NCBI RefSeq assembly: GCF_009834875.1
Contig: NZ_WVHT01000005.1
Location: forward strand, 1 to 64,000
Reading direction: 5' to 3'
DNA length: 64,000 nt
Source of the DNA: Hufsiella arboris
Lineage (GTDB): Bacteria; Bacteroidota; Bacteroidia; Sphingobacteriales; Sphingobacteriaceae
This document shows positions 32,635 to 41,865 of the stretch, piece by piece; within the stretch, counting starts at the first letter, position 1, and each line of letters starts with the position of its first letter. Made by a program: the position numbers and the translations under genes. Below the pieces are notes generated by a model. That model worked only from the letters and a program-made list of their open reading frames with translations, did not search any database and was not told where the DNA came from.

Positions 32635-32659
32635 ATTAAATTAATCAGTTATAAACTTC

Positions 32660-33094
32660 ATGTCGGGAATTAACAAAGTTATCTTGGTGGGGCATTTGGG
32701 CAAGGACCCTGAAGTGCGGCACCTAGAGGGAGGCGTTACCGTGGCCAGCTTTCCGTTGGCAACATCAGAAACATTCAATAAAGACGGAAAGAAGGTTGAG
32801 CAAACCGAATGGCATAACATTGTAATGTGGCGCGGCCTTGCAGATGTTGCTTCCAAATATTTGCAGAAAGGAAAGCTCGTTTACATCGAAGGGAAATTAC
32901 GAACAAGATCCTTCGAGGATAAAGAAGGACATAAAAAATATACTACTGAAGTTGTTGCCGAAAATTTTACCATGCTTGGTCGTAAAAGCGATTTTGAAAA
33001 TGGCAATGGTCATGGGATACCGGTAAATACACATAAAACAGAAGAACCCGTGAACTTCGCGGAGGAAGATGCAGGAGATGATTTGCCTTTTTAA
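32660..33094 (+). CDS. ssb: Single-stranded DNA-binding protein
   Basis: A 144-residue SSB. The OB-fold begins GINKVILVGHLGKDPEVRHLEGG and contains VASFPLATSETF and TEWHNIVMWRGLADVASKYLQKGKLVYIEGKL. The C-terminus ends DAGDDLPF, the acidic tip with Asp-Asp and terminal Phe that recruits repair and replication partners. It follows mutY by 25 bp and is closed by a strong terminator. The normal length and intact tip indicate the housekeeping SSB or a close paralogue. Confidence 0.96.
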   Translation: MSGINKVILVGHLGKDPEVRHLEGGVTVASFPLATSETFNKDGKKVEQTEWHNIVMWRGLADVASKYLQKGKLVYIEGKLRTRSFEDKEGHKKYTTEVVAENFTMLGRKSDFENGNGHGIPVNTHKTEEPVNFAEEDAGDDLPF

Positions 33095-33105
33095 AAAATG
33101 TATTT

Positions 33106-33147
33106 AAAAAGAAAGGCCCTCCTCATACCGGAGGGCCTTTCTTTTTT
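33106..33147 (+). terminator. Bidirectional terminator between ssb and the DPP4 gene
   Basis: GAAAGGCCCTCC, seven bases, GGAGGGCCTTTC is a perfect 12-bp stem at 33111-33141, with an A run before it and a T run after it. It serves ssb on one strand and the converging peptidase gene (ends 33152) on the other. Confidence 0.92.
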
Positions 33148-33151
33148 GTTA

Positions 33152-35332
33152 TTACTTCGCCCCCGGCGGACAATTATCTTTTAAGAATTTAGTAAATACT
33201 GTTGCCAGATGCTTACTGGTTCCTTCACCTTCCGAAATGCTGTGCGTGCGGTTAGGGTAGGCTATCATTTGAAATGGCTTATTGTATTTAATAAGCTGAT
33301 TGATCATCTGCTCGGCGTTGTTGTAGTGAACGTTGTCATCGCCGGTTCCATGAATCAGCAGCAAGTTTCCTTTAAGGCCCTGTACATGTGATAGCGGCGA
33401 ACCTTTTACGAAATATTCACGGTCCTCAGGAAGAAGACCCATATAACGCTCCTGGTAAATATTATCGTAATTCAGTTGATTGTCAACGGCGGCCACAGAA
33501 ATTCCTGTTTTATATATCTCAGGATACTGAAATAGCAGGTTTAGCGTGGATGAACCACCGCCACTCCATCCCCAAACAGCAACCCTGCTTGTGTCAATAA
33601 AATTAAATTGTTTAAACATCGCCTTTGCACCCATTGCCTGGTCGCGGATGTTTATTATTCCAATATTGCGGTAAATAGATTTACGCCATTCGCGGCCTTT
33701 TGGTGCAGGTGATCCGCGTCCATCAAGCGACGCATAAATATATCCGTCATCAGCCATACTTCCATTGTAAAGGCGATTGTAACCAACTCCATAACGGTCA
33801 GTAACAGTTTGTGATGCTGGCTCTCCGTAAACTGTATAAACGATCGGATACTTTTTTGAAGGATCAAAGTTGTTTGGTTTTACCATCCAGCCGTCCATTT
33901 GAATGCCGTCTTCTGTGGTAACTTTAAAAAATTCGACTTTAGGTAACGCTCTTGTCCCGTTAAGCCTCTGTTCACCCTTTCCTATCACTTTGTGATCCGG
34001 GAGGCTCACAACCTCAGATACAGGGAAACTTACAGCGTTTGAGTAATCATGAAAAGCGAGTTTTCCATTCGGCGAGATATCATAACTATGGGTTCCCGAT
34101 TGCTCAGCTGGAGTGACCCGCGTAGCCGCGCCGCTTCCGTTGAGCTTAACTTTGTACAAATAAGATTGTGTTGCATTCGCCGGTGAAGCCATAAAATAAA
34201 TCAGGCCATTTTTTTCATCAACAAGGTTCAGGCTGATTACGTCAAAGTCACCCTTTGTAATCAGCTTTTCCTTTCCGTCGCGGCTGATTGAATAAATATG
34301 TTTCCAGCCGTCCTTCTCACTCAGCCAAATAAAACTTTTACCGCTGGTTGTCCAGGTCCAACCGATGGCTTCCGCTTTCGCATCAACCCAGGCTTTGTCG
34401 GTTTCAGTATAAATTGCTTTAGTTGTACCGGTTAAAGCATTACATAAAATTATTTTGCTTTCATTTTGCCGGCGATTCAACTGTTGAATAATTAGTTCAG
34501 TAGAGTTTGCTGCCCATTCCATCCTTGGAATATAGTGTTGAACGGCATCGCCGGGAACATTCATCCACTTAGTAGGCCCGCCATTCGCTGAAACAACGCC
34601 TACACGACAAAGGCTTGGATCTTCACCAACAACCGGATATTCAACCGGAACCGTATATGGATAAAGTGAATCCGTAGTATTGAGCATTAAATAATTTTTG
34701 GTTTTCGTTGCATCAAGCTGCCAGTAAGCTATAGACTTGCTATCTGGCGACCAGCGAAAGCCATCGCGGCAATCAAGTTCTTCTTCGTAAACCCAGTCAA
34801 ATGTTCCGTTAATGAATTTCAGGGAGCCATCAGTTGTTAAAGCCTTTATTGCACCCGAAACAAGATCCTCCACATAAATATTGTGTCCGCTAACATACGC
34901 AGCCTTTTTTCCGTCGGGGGAAAATTTAGCGAACATCAGCGATGACGATGGTTTACCGTTACCCAGTTGTCTTAATGTTTGATTTTGCAGGTCGTATACC
35001 CAAAAATCGCCGCGGGTATTATAACGCCAAACCTTTTTAGTATTTGTGAAAATGATAACTTTTTTGCGGTCGTCCGAAAATGAAAATAAACTTACATTCA
35101 ATGGAGTTGTTGATCCGGCCGGCGTCAATTTTTCACGCGGAATTAGTACATGGGTGTTTGATGGGTTCACCGGATCTGTTTCCACCATACCTTCAGAGGT
35201 AATTTGCATTACTTTGCTTCCGTCTGCAGACCAATAGGTGTCCTGGCCAAACTGAGCTAATGCCGGTAATGACAATAGCGAAAGAAATAAAAAGCTTAGA
35301 ACACTAAGCTTCTTTAAAATAACTTTTATCAT
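33152..35332 (-). CDS. S9B family dipeptidyl peptidase IV-like protein
   Basis: A secreted prolyl peptidase of 726 residues with a signal peptide (~1-26, ending ALAQ). The N-terminal ~480 residues form a DPP4-type beta-propeller (FSPDGKKAAYVSGHNIYVED; FDWVYEEELDCRDGFRWSPDSKSIAYWQ, where the EE pair binds the substrate amino terminus). The C-terminal alpha/beta-hydrolase domain has the nucleophile in GWSGGGSS (Ser590), the acid in GTGDDNVH and the His in NRTHSISEG. It removes X-Pro or X-Ala dipeptides in the periplasm. It stands alone, between two terminator-type gaps. Confidence 0.95.
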   Translation of the reverse strand: MIKVILKKLSVLSFLFLSLLSLPALAQFGQDTYWSADGSKVMQITSEGMVETDPVNPSNTHVLIPREKLTPAGSTTPLNVSLFSFSDDRKKVIIFTNTKKVWRYNTRGDFWVYDLQNQTLRQLGNGKPSSSLMFAKFSPDGKKAAYVSGHNIYVEDLVSGAIKALTTDGSLKFINGTFDWVYEEELDCRDGFRWSPDSKSIAYWQLDATKTKNYLMLNTTDSLYPYTVPVEYPVVGEDPSLCRVGVVSANGGPTKWMNVPGDAVQHYIPRMEWAANSTELIIQQLNRRQNESKIILCNALTGTTKAIYTETDKAWVDAKAEAIGWTWTTSGKSFIWLSEKDGWKHIYSISRDGKEKLITKGDFDVISLNLVDEKNGLIYFMASPANATQSYLYKVKLNGSGAATRVTPAEQSGTHSYDISPNGKLAFHDYSNAVSFPVSEVVSLPDHKVIGKGEQRLNGTRALPKVEFFKVTTEDGIQMDGWMVKPNNFDPSKKYPIVYTVYGEPASQTVTDRYGVGYNRLYNGSMADDGYIYASLDGRGSPAPKGREWRKSIYRNIGIINIRDQAMGAKAMFKQFNFIDTSRVAVWGWSGGGSSTLNLLFQYPEIYKTGISVAAVDNQLNYDNIYQERYMGLLPEDREYFVKGSPLSHVQGLKGNLLLIHGTGDDNVHYNNAEQMINQLIKYNKPFQMIAYPNRTHSISEGEGTSKHLATVFTKFLKDNCPPGAK

Positions 35333-35402
35333 GAAATAAGATAATTAAAATGCGATGAAAATACGGTTTTTACTTAAATCGTGAAATTAGCTATCTGCTT
35401 TG

Positions 35403-36713
35403 TTACTTTTTCATCGCCATGTAGTTGACAACCAGGTTGCAAAACGTTTTGACGCCAAGCTTAAATCCGCTTTCATCAATGAAAAAGTCTGGTGTATGAT
35501 GTGATGCGGCTTTTAATGGATCCTGGCCTTTCGGCATTCCGCCTAAAAAGAAAAATAATCCCGGAACTTTTTCCTGGTAAAACGAAAAATCTTCTGCCCC
35601 TGTTACCGGTGGTTTTAACGAAACATTGTTTGCACCTGCGCTTTCAATTAAAGTCGGCAACATTTTTTCCGTTAAAGCCGGATTGTTATAAGTAACCGGA
35701 TAGTGAACGCTAAAGGGGATTTTAACCTCGGCTGTTGCTCCTGCGCTCTCCGCGGTTTTAGTGGCAACCTGCTTAATCCGTTCGATGACCATTTTCTCGT
35801 CAGATTTGCTCATCGCCCGGATCGTACCCATCATCTCGGCCTGTTCAGGAATGATGTTGGATCTGTTGCCGGCATGAATCGATCCGATAGTAACAACAGC
35901 GGGATTCTCTGTGACATTTAAATTTCGGCTAATAATCGGCTGAAGGTTATTGATAATTTGTGCAGAAGCAACAATCGGATCAACAGAAGACCAGGGATAG
36001 GCACCATGCGCGGACTTTCCTTTTACGATTATTTGCATATCGTTAACCGCTGCCATGGTTCCGCCCGGACGGTAAGTTATTTTTCCAACTTCGGTTTGTG
36101 AATTAATGTGGAGGCCAAAAATTACCTCAACTTTCGGGTTTTCCAGCACGCCTTCTTTTACCATTAACTCTGCACCTCCCTCTTCTCCAAATGGCGGTCC
36201 CTCTTCTGCCGGTTGAAAAATAAACTTCACGGTCCCCTTCAAATCATTTTTTATATCAGATAAGACTTTGGCTGTTCCCATTAAAATAGCCATGTGCGAG
36301 TCATGGCCGCAAGCATGCATGGCGCCAACTTCCTGGCCATTGAACGTTGTTTTAACTTTTGAAGCAAACGGAACAGGTGTTCTTTCCACAACCGGCAAGC
36401 CATCCATATCGGCACGCAATGCTATAACCGGCCCGGGCTTTGTGCCTTTTAAAATGCCGACCACGCCGGTTTTTGCCACACCAGTTTTGACTTCAAGACC
36501 AAGTGATCTGAGATAATCTGCAATAATTTTAGAGGTACGTACTTCGTGATTTCCGAGTTCGGGATGTTCATGAAAATCACGCCGCCAGGCAATTACCTGT
36601 TTTTCAATTTTGTCGGTTTCCTGATTGATTTTGATTTTAAGCGGACTGTTTTGCGCAAATGTGTGAGCCGTAATGGTACTAAGTGTAATCAGAGAGATTA
36701 GTATTTTTTTCAT
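35403..36713 (-). CDS. M20 family amidohydrolase, secreted
   Basis: A 436-residue metal-dependent amidohydrolase (M20D: hippurate/IAA-amino-acid hydrolase type). The signal peptide ends AHTFAQ. The metal site is formed by MHACGHDSHMA and FIFQPAEEGPPFGEEGGA. A central dimerisation or lid domain (~205-320: GGTMAAVNDMQIIVKGKSAHGAYPW) and the last metal His (ASHHTPDFFID) follow. It would hydrolyse N-acyl amino acids or short peptides in the periplasm. The substrate is unknown. The gene is single, 65 bp downstream of cutC. Confidence 0.93.
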   Translation of the reverse strand: MKKILISLITLSTITAHTFAQNSPLKIKINQETDKIEKQVIAWRRDFHEHPELGNHEVRTSKIIADYLRSLGLEVKTGVAKTGVVGILKGTKPGPVIALRADMDGLPVVERTPVPFASKVKTTFNGQEVGAMHACGHDSHMAILMGTAKVLSDIKNDLKGTVKFIFQPAEEGPPFGEEGGAELMVKEGVLENPKVEVIFGLHINSQTEVGKITYRPGGTMAAVNDMQIIVKGKSAHGAYPWSSVDPIVASAQIINNLQPIISRNLNVTENPAVVTIGSIHAGNRSNIIPEQAEMMGTIRAMSKSDEKMVIERIKQVATKTAESAGATAEVKIPFSVHYPVTYNNPALTEKMLPTLIESAGANNVSLKPPVTGAEDFSFYQEKVPGLFFFLGGMPKGQDPLKAASHHTPDFFIDESGFKLGVKTFCNLVVNYMAMKK

Positions 36714-36777
36714 ACGCTGGTTTTGATCCTTAAATATAGCGTATTGCTCCTAACTCCTTCAATTCAAAAGATATGGT

Positions 36778-37503
36778 TTAAACTAAACTGTCCAATGAAT
36801 TCAAAATCTTGCTGATTGCCCTTACTTTTTCTGTGTCTGTTTGGACGATCGTTTCATCATTGAACATTGAATAATGAACGCCTTGCCTGAGTGTTTTTGC
36901 TGTCGTATGAAATTCTTCGGCACCTGTTGCAGTTGCGATATCAATGATGTTTGTTTCGGTAATACCTGAACCCGGTACAATTTTAATTCGGTTATCCGCT
37001 TTTTTTACTAACTCTGACAAAGTCGAAATAGCTTCAAATGCAGTTGGTTTGCCTCCGGAAGTAAGAATTCGATCAAATCCAAGTTGAATGATATCTTCCA
37101 GCGATTGATCCATATTTACACAATCATCGAAAGCCCGATGGAATGTCAGTTGTAGTGGTTTGGCAAGTTCTACAAGTTTTGTGGTACGTTGAACATCGAC
37201 GGTTCCGTCTGCTTTTAGTATACCTGTAACAATACCTCGACAGCCGATTTCTTTGCAAAATTGAATGTCGTCTTTCATTGCAGCGAATTCTTCATCACTG
37301 TACACGAAGTCGCCACCTCTCGGTCTGATCAATACAAAGACAGGAATAGTGAGATGCTCCACTACCTGTTTTATTGCACCGTAAGATGGCGTCGTTCCGC
37401 CCTCCAGAATATTATCGCAAAACTCTATTCGTGAAGCGCCACCGGTTTGTGCGTTTAATGCCGATTGAATAGAATTCGCACATATCTCCAGGCTATAACT
37501 CAT
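36778..37503 (-). CDS. cutC: CutC family protein
   Basis: A 241-residue TIM-barrel protein of the CutC family. The N-terminus LEICANSIQSALNAQTGGASRIEFCDN, IPVFVLIRPRGGDFVYSDEEFAAM and LTFHRAFDDC match the family closely. CutC was first described as a copper-homeostasis protein, but that role is poorly supported in many organisms. Its first codon lies 11 nt inside the glycosylasparaginase gene, a coupling that points to glycoprotein or glycan breakdown rather than copper. That functional link is inference from context. Confidence 0.9.
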   Translation of the reverse strand: MSYSLEICANSIQSALNAQTGGASRIEFCDNILEGGTTPSYGAIKQVVEHLTIPVFVLIRPRGGDFVYSDEEFAAMKDDIQFCKEIGCRGIVTGILKADGTVDVQRTTKLVELAKPLQLTFHRAFDDCVNMDQSLEDIIQLGFDRILTSGGKPTAFEAISTLSELVKKADNRIKIVPGSGITETNIIDIATATGAEEFHTTAKTLRQGVHYSMFNDETIVQTDTEKVRAISKILNSLDSLV

Positions 37504-38518
37504 TGTCGAAATAGCTGGAAGTTTTTAAGAGTTGTTTCTGATTGTTTTTATCGCAGACAGAGTATGTAAATCCTTTTTGGAGGGCATACGCGCCATGCTC
37601 GCCATTTTTATTCAGCGCTATGAAGGCCACCTGGATGTCTTTTGCTTTAGCACCTTTAATTTTTGCAACACGCTCCACGACTTTTTTACAGGCTTCCCTG
37701 GGAGACAGGCCTTGACGCATAAATTCGACTACGCTGTGTGAGCCGGCGACACGAATAACGTCTTCGCCCTGCCCGGTGGCGGTTACCGCCCCGACTTCAT
37801 TATCGACATATAAACCAGCCCCGATAATTGGCGAATCTCCCAAGCGGCCGCGCATTTTAAAGGCCATTCCACTTGTGGTACAGCTACCGCTTAGATTGCC
37901 ATTCGCATCAAGCGCCACCATGCCGATGGTGTCGTGATTGTATTTGTCGCCTAATTTTGCCGGTGCTGCCTTCTGGTTTTCAATATTGACGATCGGTTTA
38001 TATTCACTAGTCTTTAACCAGTTTTTGTAAGTTTTTTCAGCGTCGTCACTCAGTTTCAGCGGCTCGAGCTTGAAGCCCTGAGATACGGCAAATTGCTGCG
38101 CTCCCTGCCCAACGAGCATAACATGCGGAGTTTTTTCCATCACCTTACGTGCTACGCTGATAGGGTGCTTTATACGCTCAATGGCAGCGACGCTTCCGCA
38201 GTTAAAATTTTCGTCCATAATACTCGCATCCAGGGTGACGAATCCGTCGCGGTCTGGGTTTGCACCTAAGCCTACACAGCAGTTTTGGGAATTTTCAGTT
38301 ACCATTACACCGGCTTCAACGGCATCGAGTGCCCGGCCACCTTTGTTTAAGATTTCCCAGGCGCCCTGGTTGGCGTTCAGGCCTTCATCCCAGGTTGATA
38401 TAACGATAGGCTTAATACCGGCGGGAAGTTTTTCTGCAGCGATGAGTCGCTTGAAACCAGTAGACAATGCGGCAGCGGCCACAGTTGTTGATGCAATAAA
38501 TTTTCTTCGGCTGTACAT
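37493..38518 (-). CDS. N4-(beta-N-acetylglucosaminyl)-L-asparaginase (glycosylasparaginase)
   Basis: An Ntn-hydrolase of 341 residues that cleaves the GlcNAc-Asn bond of N-glycopeptides. The N-terminus (SRRKFIASTTVAAAALSTGF) resembles a Tat signal, so the product is probably exported folded. The enzyme autocleaves before the nucleophilic Thr in HDTIGMVALD. Other family features are STWDEGLNANQGAWEIL, the CCVGLGANPDRDG segment, and GDSPIIGAGLYVDNEVGAVTATGQGED around the substrate loop. It overlaps cutC by 11 nt. It would let the cell use asparagine-linked sugars. Confidence 0.94.
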   Translation of the reverse strand: MYSRRKFIASTTVAAAALSTGFKRLIAAEKLPAGIKPIVISTWDEGLNANQGAWEILNKGGRALDAVEAGVMVTENSQNCCVGLGANPDRDGFVTLDASIMDENFNCGSVAAIERIKHPISVARKVMEKTPHVMLVGQGAQQFAVSQGFKLEPLKLSDDAEKTYKNWLKTSEYKPIVNIENQKAAPAKLGDKYNHDTIGMVALDANGNLSGSCTTSGMAFKMRGRLGDSPIIGAGLYVDNEVGAVTATGQGEDVIRVAGSHSVVEFMRQGLSPREACKKVVERVAKIKGAKAKDIQVAFIALNKNGEHGAYALQKGFTYSVCDKNNQKQLLKTSSYFDNEL

Positions 38519-38573
38519 AGAAAAAGTGTAATTCCGAAGATAGTTATTTATAGCCTAAACATGCAACAGCTCG

Positions 38574-39053
38574 CTATTCCTTACAGTCGACGGTGGAAAA
38601 TGTACGACTGTAAGCGGCCGTATCACTTATGAATTGTCTTCCTGTTTTAGAGTCAAAACTGTAATCCTTTGCCAGCAGTTTATCGCCCTGTATCTTAAAC
38701 GCTACCGGTAGCGAGTCAGTCATGCCTTCCTGCATAAACTTCCAGCTTCCGATAATTTCGTCGTTTTGTTTTGTGCCGACCAACGTTCCTTTCCGGGAAT
38801 CTTTCTCCCAGATCATATTATTATAAGTGCCTCCAACTTCATTGCCAGTAACCGTTAGGCTGATGTTTGCAGTATCCCGTTTGGTATTACCGCTTACGAG
38901 CTGATAACAGGTTTTTGAAGTAGTGACAGTAACGCTATCGGTAATTGTTTTTGTAGTAGTAACAGAACTGTCTGTTGTTTCGCTCTTTTTTGTCGCCGAG
39001 TTACATGCGAAAAGTGTTAGCGGCAACAAGTAAAGCAAGCTTGATTTTTTCAT
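38574..39053 (-). CDS. Hypothetical lipoprotein
   Basis: A 159-residue lipoprotein: MKKSSLLYLLPLTLFAC is a typical signal ending in the lipobox LFAC. A Ser/Thr-rich linker (ATKKSETTDSSVTTTKTITD) follows, then a compact beta domain with two cysteines near the two ends (KTCYQLV and VDCKE) that could form a disulphide. The middle contains TGNEVGGTYNNMIWEKDSRKG and IIGSWKFMQEGMTDSLPVAFKI, reminiscent of lipocalin-like barrels of small Bacteroidota lipoproteins. The function is unknown. Confidence 0.75.
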   Translation of the reverse strand: MKKSSLLYLLPLTLFACNSATKKSETTDSSVTTTKTITDSVTVTTSKTCYQLVSGNTKRDTANISLTVTGNEVGGTYNNMIWEKDSRKGTLVGTKQNDEIIGSWKFMQEGMTDSLPVAFKIQGDKLLAKDYSFDSKTGRQFISDTAAYSRTFSTVDCKE

Positions 39054-39121
39054 CTGCTTTTAACAGCGATAACACAATATTGTTTAATTGATATAATTGA
39101 GGGGGCCTTCTAAACTGATTC

Positions 39122-39709
39122 TTATTCGGTGATGATAGTTTTGCAGTTTACTCCCAACTGTTTAAGGCGTGCATCTAGTGTGCTTAGTTTTTCCGCTAAC
39201 TTAAGGTTTTGATAAATGGTTTTAATGTAAGAGACTGTCTGGGTATCATCGGGATCGCAGGCCACAGCTCTTTCCAGATGCGCAACAGCCTTCAATGCGA
39301 CATTTTTGTATTGCGCCTGGAAAGTTTTATGCGCGGCGGGATCACCTTTTGAGGAATTCACTTTTATTGAAATAGGCTTTAATTCGTTCAGATAAATAAA
39401 GCCAAGTGCCCGGTGGGCGACATAATAATCAGGCTCAAGCGAAGAGACTTTCAAATACAGCGGCTTGGCTTTTTCGATCTGGTTATTGTCTTCGTAAAGT
39501 TTTGCCATGCGGTCATAAATCGCGGTTCGCATACCAGGAGAAAGTTCGCTGGAATCTTGTAACAGCTGCTCGCCTATTTCGATCGCTGTTGACACTTTAT
39601 TACTGGTTCTGGCGATATTGAAGTCGTCATAACGATCTTCGATAGAATGCTGAGCAAGGCAAGGAATTGATAAAAGGGCGAAGAGTGGAAGGAGTAGAAA
39701 TTTAATCAT
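39122..39709 (-). CDS. Secreted TPR-containing hypothetical protein
   Basis: A 195-residue protein with a signal peptide (cut near CLAQ, about residue 20). Residues ~35-110 hold two or three TPR-like helical hairpins (STAIEIGEQLLQDSSELSPGMRTAIYDRMAKLYEDNNQIEKAKPLYLKVSSLEPDYYVAHRALGFIYL). A further one spans ~130-160 (AVAHLERAVACDPDDTQTVSYIKTIYQNLK). No enzymatic motif. It lies 61 bp downstream of aspS and its terminator, and reads as a single gene. It is probably a scaffold in the periplasm. Confidence 0.75.
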   Translation of the reverse strand: MIKFLLLPLFALLSIPCLAQHSIEDRYDDFNIARTSNKVSTAIEIGEQLLQDSSELSPGMRTAIYDRMAKLYEDNNQIEKAKPLYLKVSSLEPDYYVAHRALGFIYLNELKPISIKVNSSKGDPAAHKTFQAQYKNVALKAVAHLERAVACDPDDTQTVSYIKTIYQNLKLAEKLSTLDARLKQLGVNCKTIITE

Positions 39710-39740
39710 CCGTGAAATAACTAAATTTTCTGAAAAACAA

Positions 39741-39766
39741 AAAAGCCGGAGAAAACTCCGGCTCGA
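39741..39766 (-). terminator. Intrinsic terminator after aspS
   Basis: AGCCGGAG, four bases, CTCCGGCT is a perfect 8-bp stem at 39744-39763. On the minus strand it is followed by a T run (A run at 39734-39743), 5-10 bp past the aspS stop. Confidence 0.88.
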
Positions 39767-39770
39767 TAAA

Positions 39771-41513
39771 TTATATCGTTGATTTGATCTTCAGCTCATT
39801 CAATTGTTTGTCGTCAATCGTCGATGGTGAATCGATCATCACGTCACGGCCTGAATTGTTTTTTGGGAAAGCGATCACATCGCGGATTGTATCTAACCCC
39901 GCAAACAGTGAACACAGACGGTCAAATCCGAAAGCAATTCCACCATGCGGCGGAGCGCCATATTCGAAGGCGTCCAGCAGGAAGCCAAATTGTTTTTGTG
40001 CTTCGTCCGGACTAAATCCTAAGTGCTTAAACATTAAAGATTGTAAGGCTCGATCATGGATACGAATTGATCCGCCGCCAATTTCAGTTCCATTAAGTAC
40101 CATGTCGTAAGCGTTGGCACGCACTTCTCCCGGTTTTGAATCAAGTAAAGCGATGTCTTCCGGCTTCGGCGATGTGAACGGATGGTGCATCGCATGGTAG
40201 CGTTCTGTTTCTTCATCCCATTCCAGTAAAGGGAAATCCAATACCCAAAGCGGCGCGAAAGTGTTTTTATCGCGTAAACCTAGTCTTGTCCCCATTTCCA
40301 GGCGAAGCTCGTTCAACTGTTTACGAACTTTGTCGGCCGGACCGGCCAGGATCAGCATCAAATCACCGACTTCAGAGTTAAACGCAGCCGACCATTTTTT
40401 CAGTTCGTCTTCGTTAAAAAATTTATCAACCGACGATTTTAATCCGTCCGCATTATGGCGGCAATAGATCATTCCTGTGGCGCCGATTTGCGGACGCTTT
40501 ACGAAGTCGGTAAGTTCATCTAATTGCTTGCGTGTATATTCCGCCGAGCCTTTCGCATTGATACCGACAACTAGCTCCGCATTGTCAAATACAGGGAAAC
40601 CAACGCCTTTCACTACATCGTTCAACTCAACGAACTGCATTCCAAACCGGATATCCGGTTTGTCGGAACCGTATAAACGCATCGCATCTGCATAGCTCAT
40701 ACGCGGAACTTCAGCCAGGTCAATTCCTTTTACAGCTTTGAAAAGGTGGCGGATCAATCCTTCGAACACATTTAATATATCTTCCTGCTCGATGTATGAC
40801 ATTTCACAGTCGATCTGCGTAAACTCCGGCTGGCGATCAGCGCGCAAATCTTCATCACGGAAACACTTTACGATTTGAAAATAACGGTCCACCCCCGAAA
40901 CCATCAACAATTGCTTAAACGTTTGCGGCGACTGCGGTAAAGCGTAAAATTCACCAGGATTCATGCGGCTTGGCACCACGAAATCACGCGCTCCTTCCGG
41001 CGTTGATTTAATCAGAACAGGTGTTTCAACCTCGATAAAGTTTAAACCGTCTAAATATTTACGCACTTCCTGCGCCATTTTATGACGAAGTACCAGGTTA
41101 TTGCGAACCGGGTTACGGCGCAAATCCAGGTAACGGTATTTCATGCGAAGATCGTCTCCGCCATCAGTTTCATCCTCAATTAAAAACGGAGGCAGCTTTG
41201 CTGAGTTTAAAACTTCAAGTGACGAAACTTTGATTTCAACTTCTCCGGTAGGGATTTTTAGGTTTTTGCTCGAACGCTCAATTACCTTTCCATTCACTTT
41301 GATCACGTACTCGCGCCCCAGTTCGCGGGCGTTAGCGCGAAGCGTCGCATCATCGTCGGCATTAAAGGTAAGCTGCGTAATTCCGTACCGATCACGTACA
41401 TCGATAAATGTCATTCCGCCCAGGTCGCGTGATTTTTGTACCCAACCTGCAAGGGTTACTTCTTTCCCCAGATCTGATAAGCTTAGCTCACCGCAAGTAT
41501 GTGTTCTGTGCAT
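39771..41513 (-). CDS. aspS: Aspartate-tRNA ligase
   Basis: A class II aminoacyl-tRNA synthetase of 580 residues that charges tRNA-Asp. An N-terminal OB-fold anticodon-binding domain ([34 protein letters not shown]) precedes the catalytic core, with motif 1 around [28 protein letters not shown], motif 2 [18 protein letters not shown] and motif 3 [17 protein letters not shown] insertion domain lies between, as usual in bacterial AspRS. This is the bacterial type without a C-terminal extension. A promoter-like TACTTTTG lies 20-27 bp upstream of the ATG. Confidence 0.97.
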   Translation of the reverse strand: MHRTHTCGELSLSDLGKEVTLAGWVQKSRDLGGMTFIDVRDRYGITQLTFNADDDATLRANARELGREYVIKVNGKVIERSSKNLKIPTGEVEIKVSSLEVLNSAKLPPFLIEDETDGGDDLRMKYRYLDLRRNPVRNNLVLRHKMAQEVRKYLDGLNFIEVETPVLIKSTPEGARDFVVPSRMNPGEFYALPQSPQTFKQLLMVSGVDRYFQIVKCFRDEDLRADRQPEFTQIDCEMSYIEQEDILNVFEGLIRHLFKAVKGIDLAEVPRMSYADAMRLYGSDKPDIRFGMQFVELNDVVKGVGFPVFDNAELVVGINAKGSAEYTRKQLDELTDFVKRPQIGATGMIYCRHNADGLKSSVDKFFNEDELKKWSAAFNSEVGDLMLILAGPADKVRKQLNELRLEMGTRLGLRDKNTFAPLWVLDFPLLEWDEETERYHAMHHPFTSPKPEDIALLDSKPGEVRANAYDMVLNGTEIGGGSIRIHDRALQSLMFKHLGFSPDEAQKQFGFLLDAFEYGAPPHGGIAFGFDRLCSLFAGLDTIRDVIAFPKNNSGRDVMIDSPSTIDDKQLNELKIKSTI

Positions 41514-41532
41514 GGTGTAATAATTATGAGGG

Positions 41533-41540
41533 GCAAAAGT
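41533..41540 (-). promoter_or_regulatory. -7 element of the aspS promoter
   Basis: On the minus strand TACTTTTG matches TAnnTTTG exactly, 20 bp before the aspS start. I cannot find a clear TTTG at the proper distance upstream, so only this half of the promoter is supported. Confidence 0.5.
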
Positions 41541-41689
41541 AAGGTTTTTAAGGATTTATGCGTAGGGAAATTAATAGGGCTGTTTGCGGGGTAATTTATA
41601 AAGTGATGAATTTGTAAAATAGCCGTCGTTAGCTAGTAATTGTTTTCAATCAATATTTTCAGATAGTTATTTGGAAGTGGAAGAAAGTG

Positions 41690-41865
41690 ATTTGTAGGAT
41701 TGGATGACGTATTCGGAAAATGGTATAAACTCAATTTGAAGGAAAATGATGTCATTCAATTTGTTAAGTTTTGATCAGGTGAAATGATTTGAAGAATGTG
41801 GGGCTAGATATTTTAAGTTGATCAGAGAAGATGAGATAGATGTGTTATGTGAAAATTATATTTAA
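41690..41865 (+). pseudogene. Broken gene remnant, origin unknown
   Basis: Two short coding-like stretches lie in different frames. The first reads GLDDVFGKWYKLNLKENDVI. The second, overlapping and frameshifted, reads MMSFNLLSFDQVK, a TGA stop at 41785-41787, then FEECGARYFKLIREDEIDVL and a proper TAA at 41863-41865. Codon choice and amino acid balance look like real protein, but frameshift and stop break it. It looks like the 3' end of a decayed gene. The family is not recognised. Chance cannot be excluded for so short a stretch. Confidence 0.4.
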
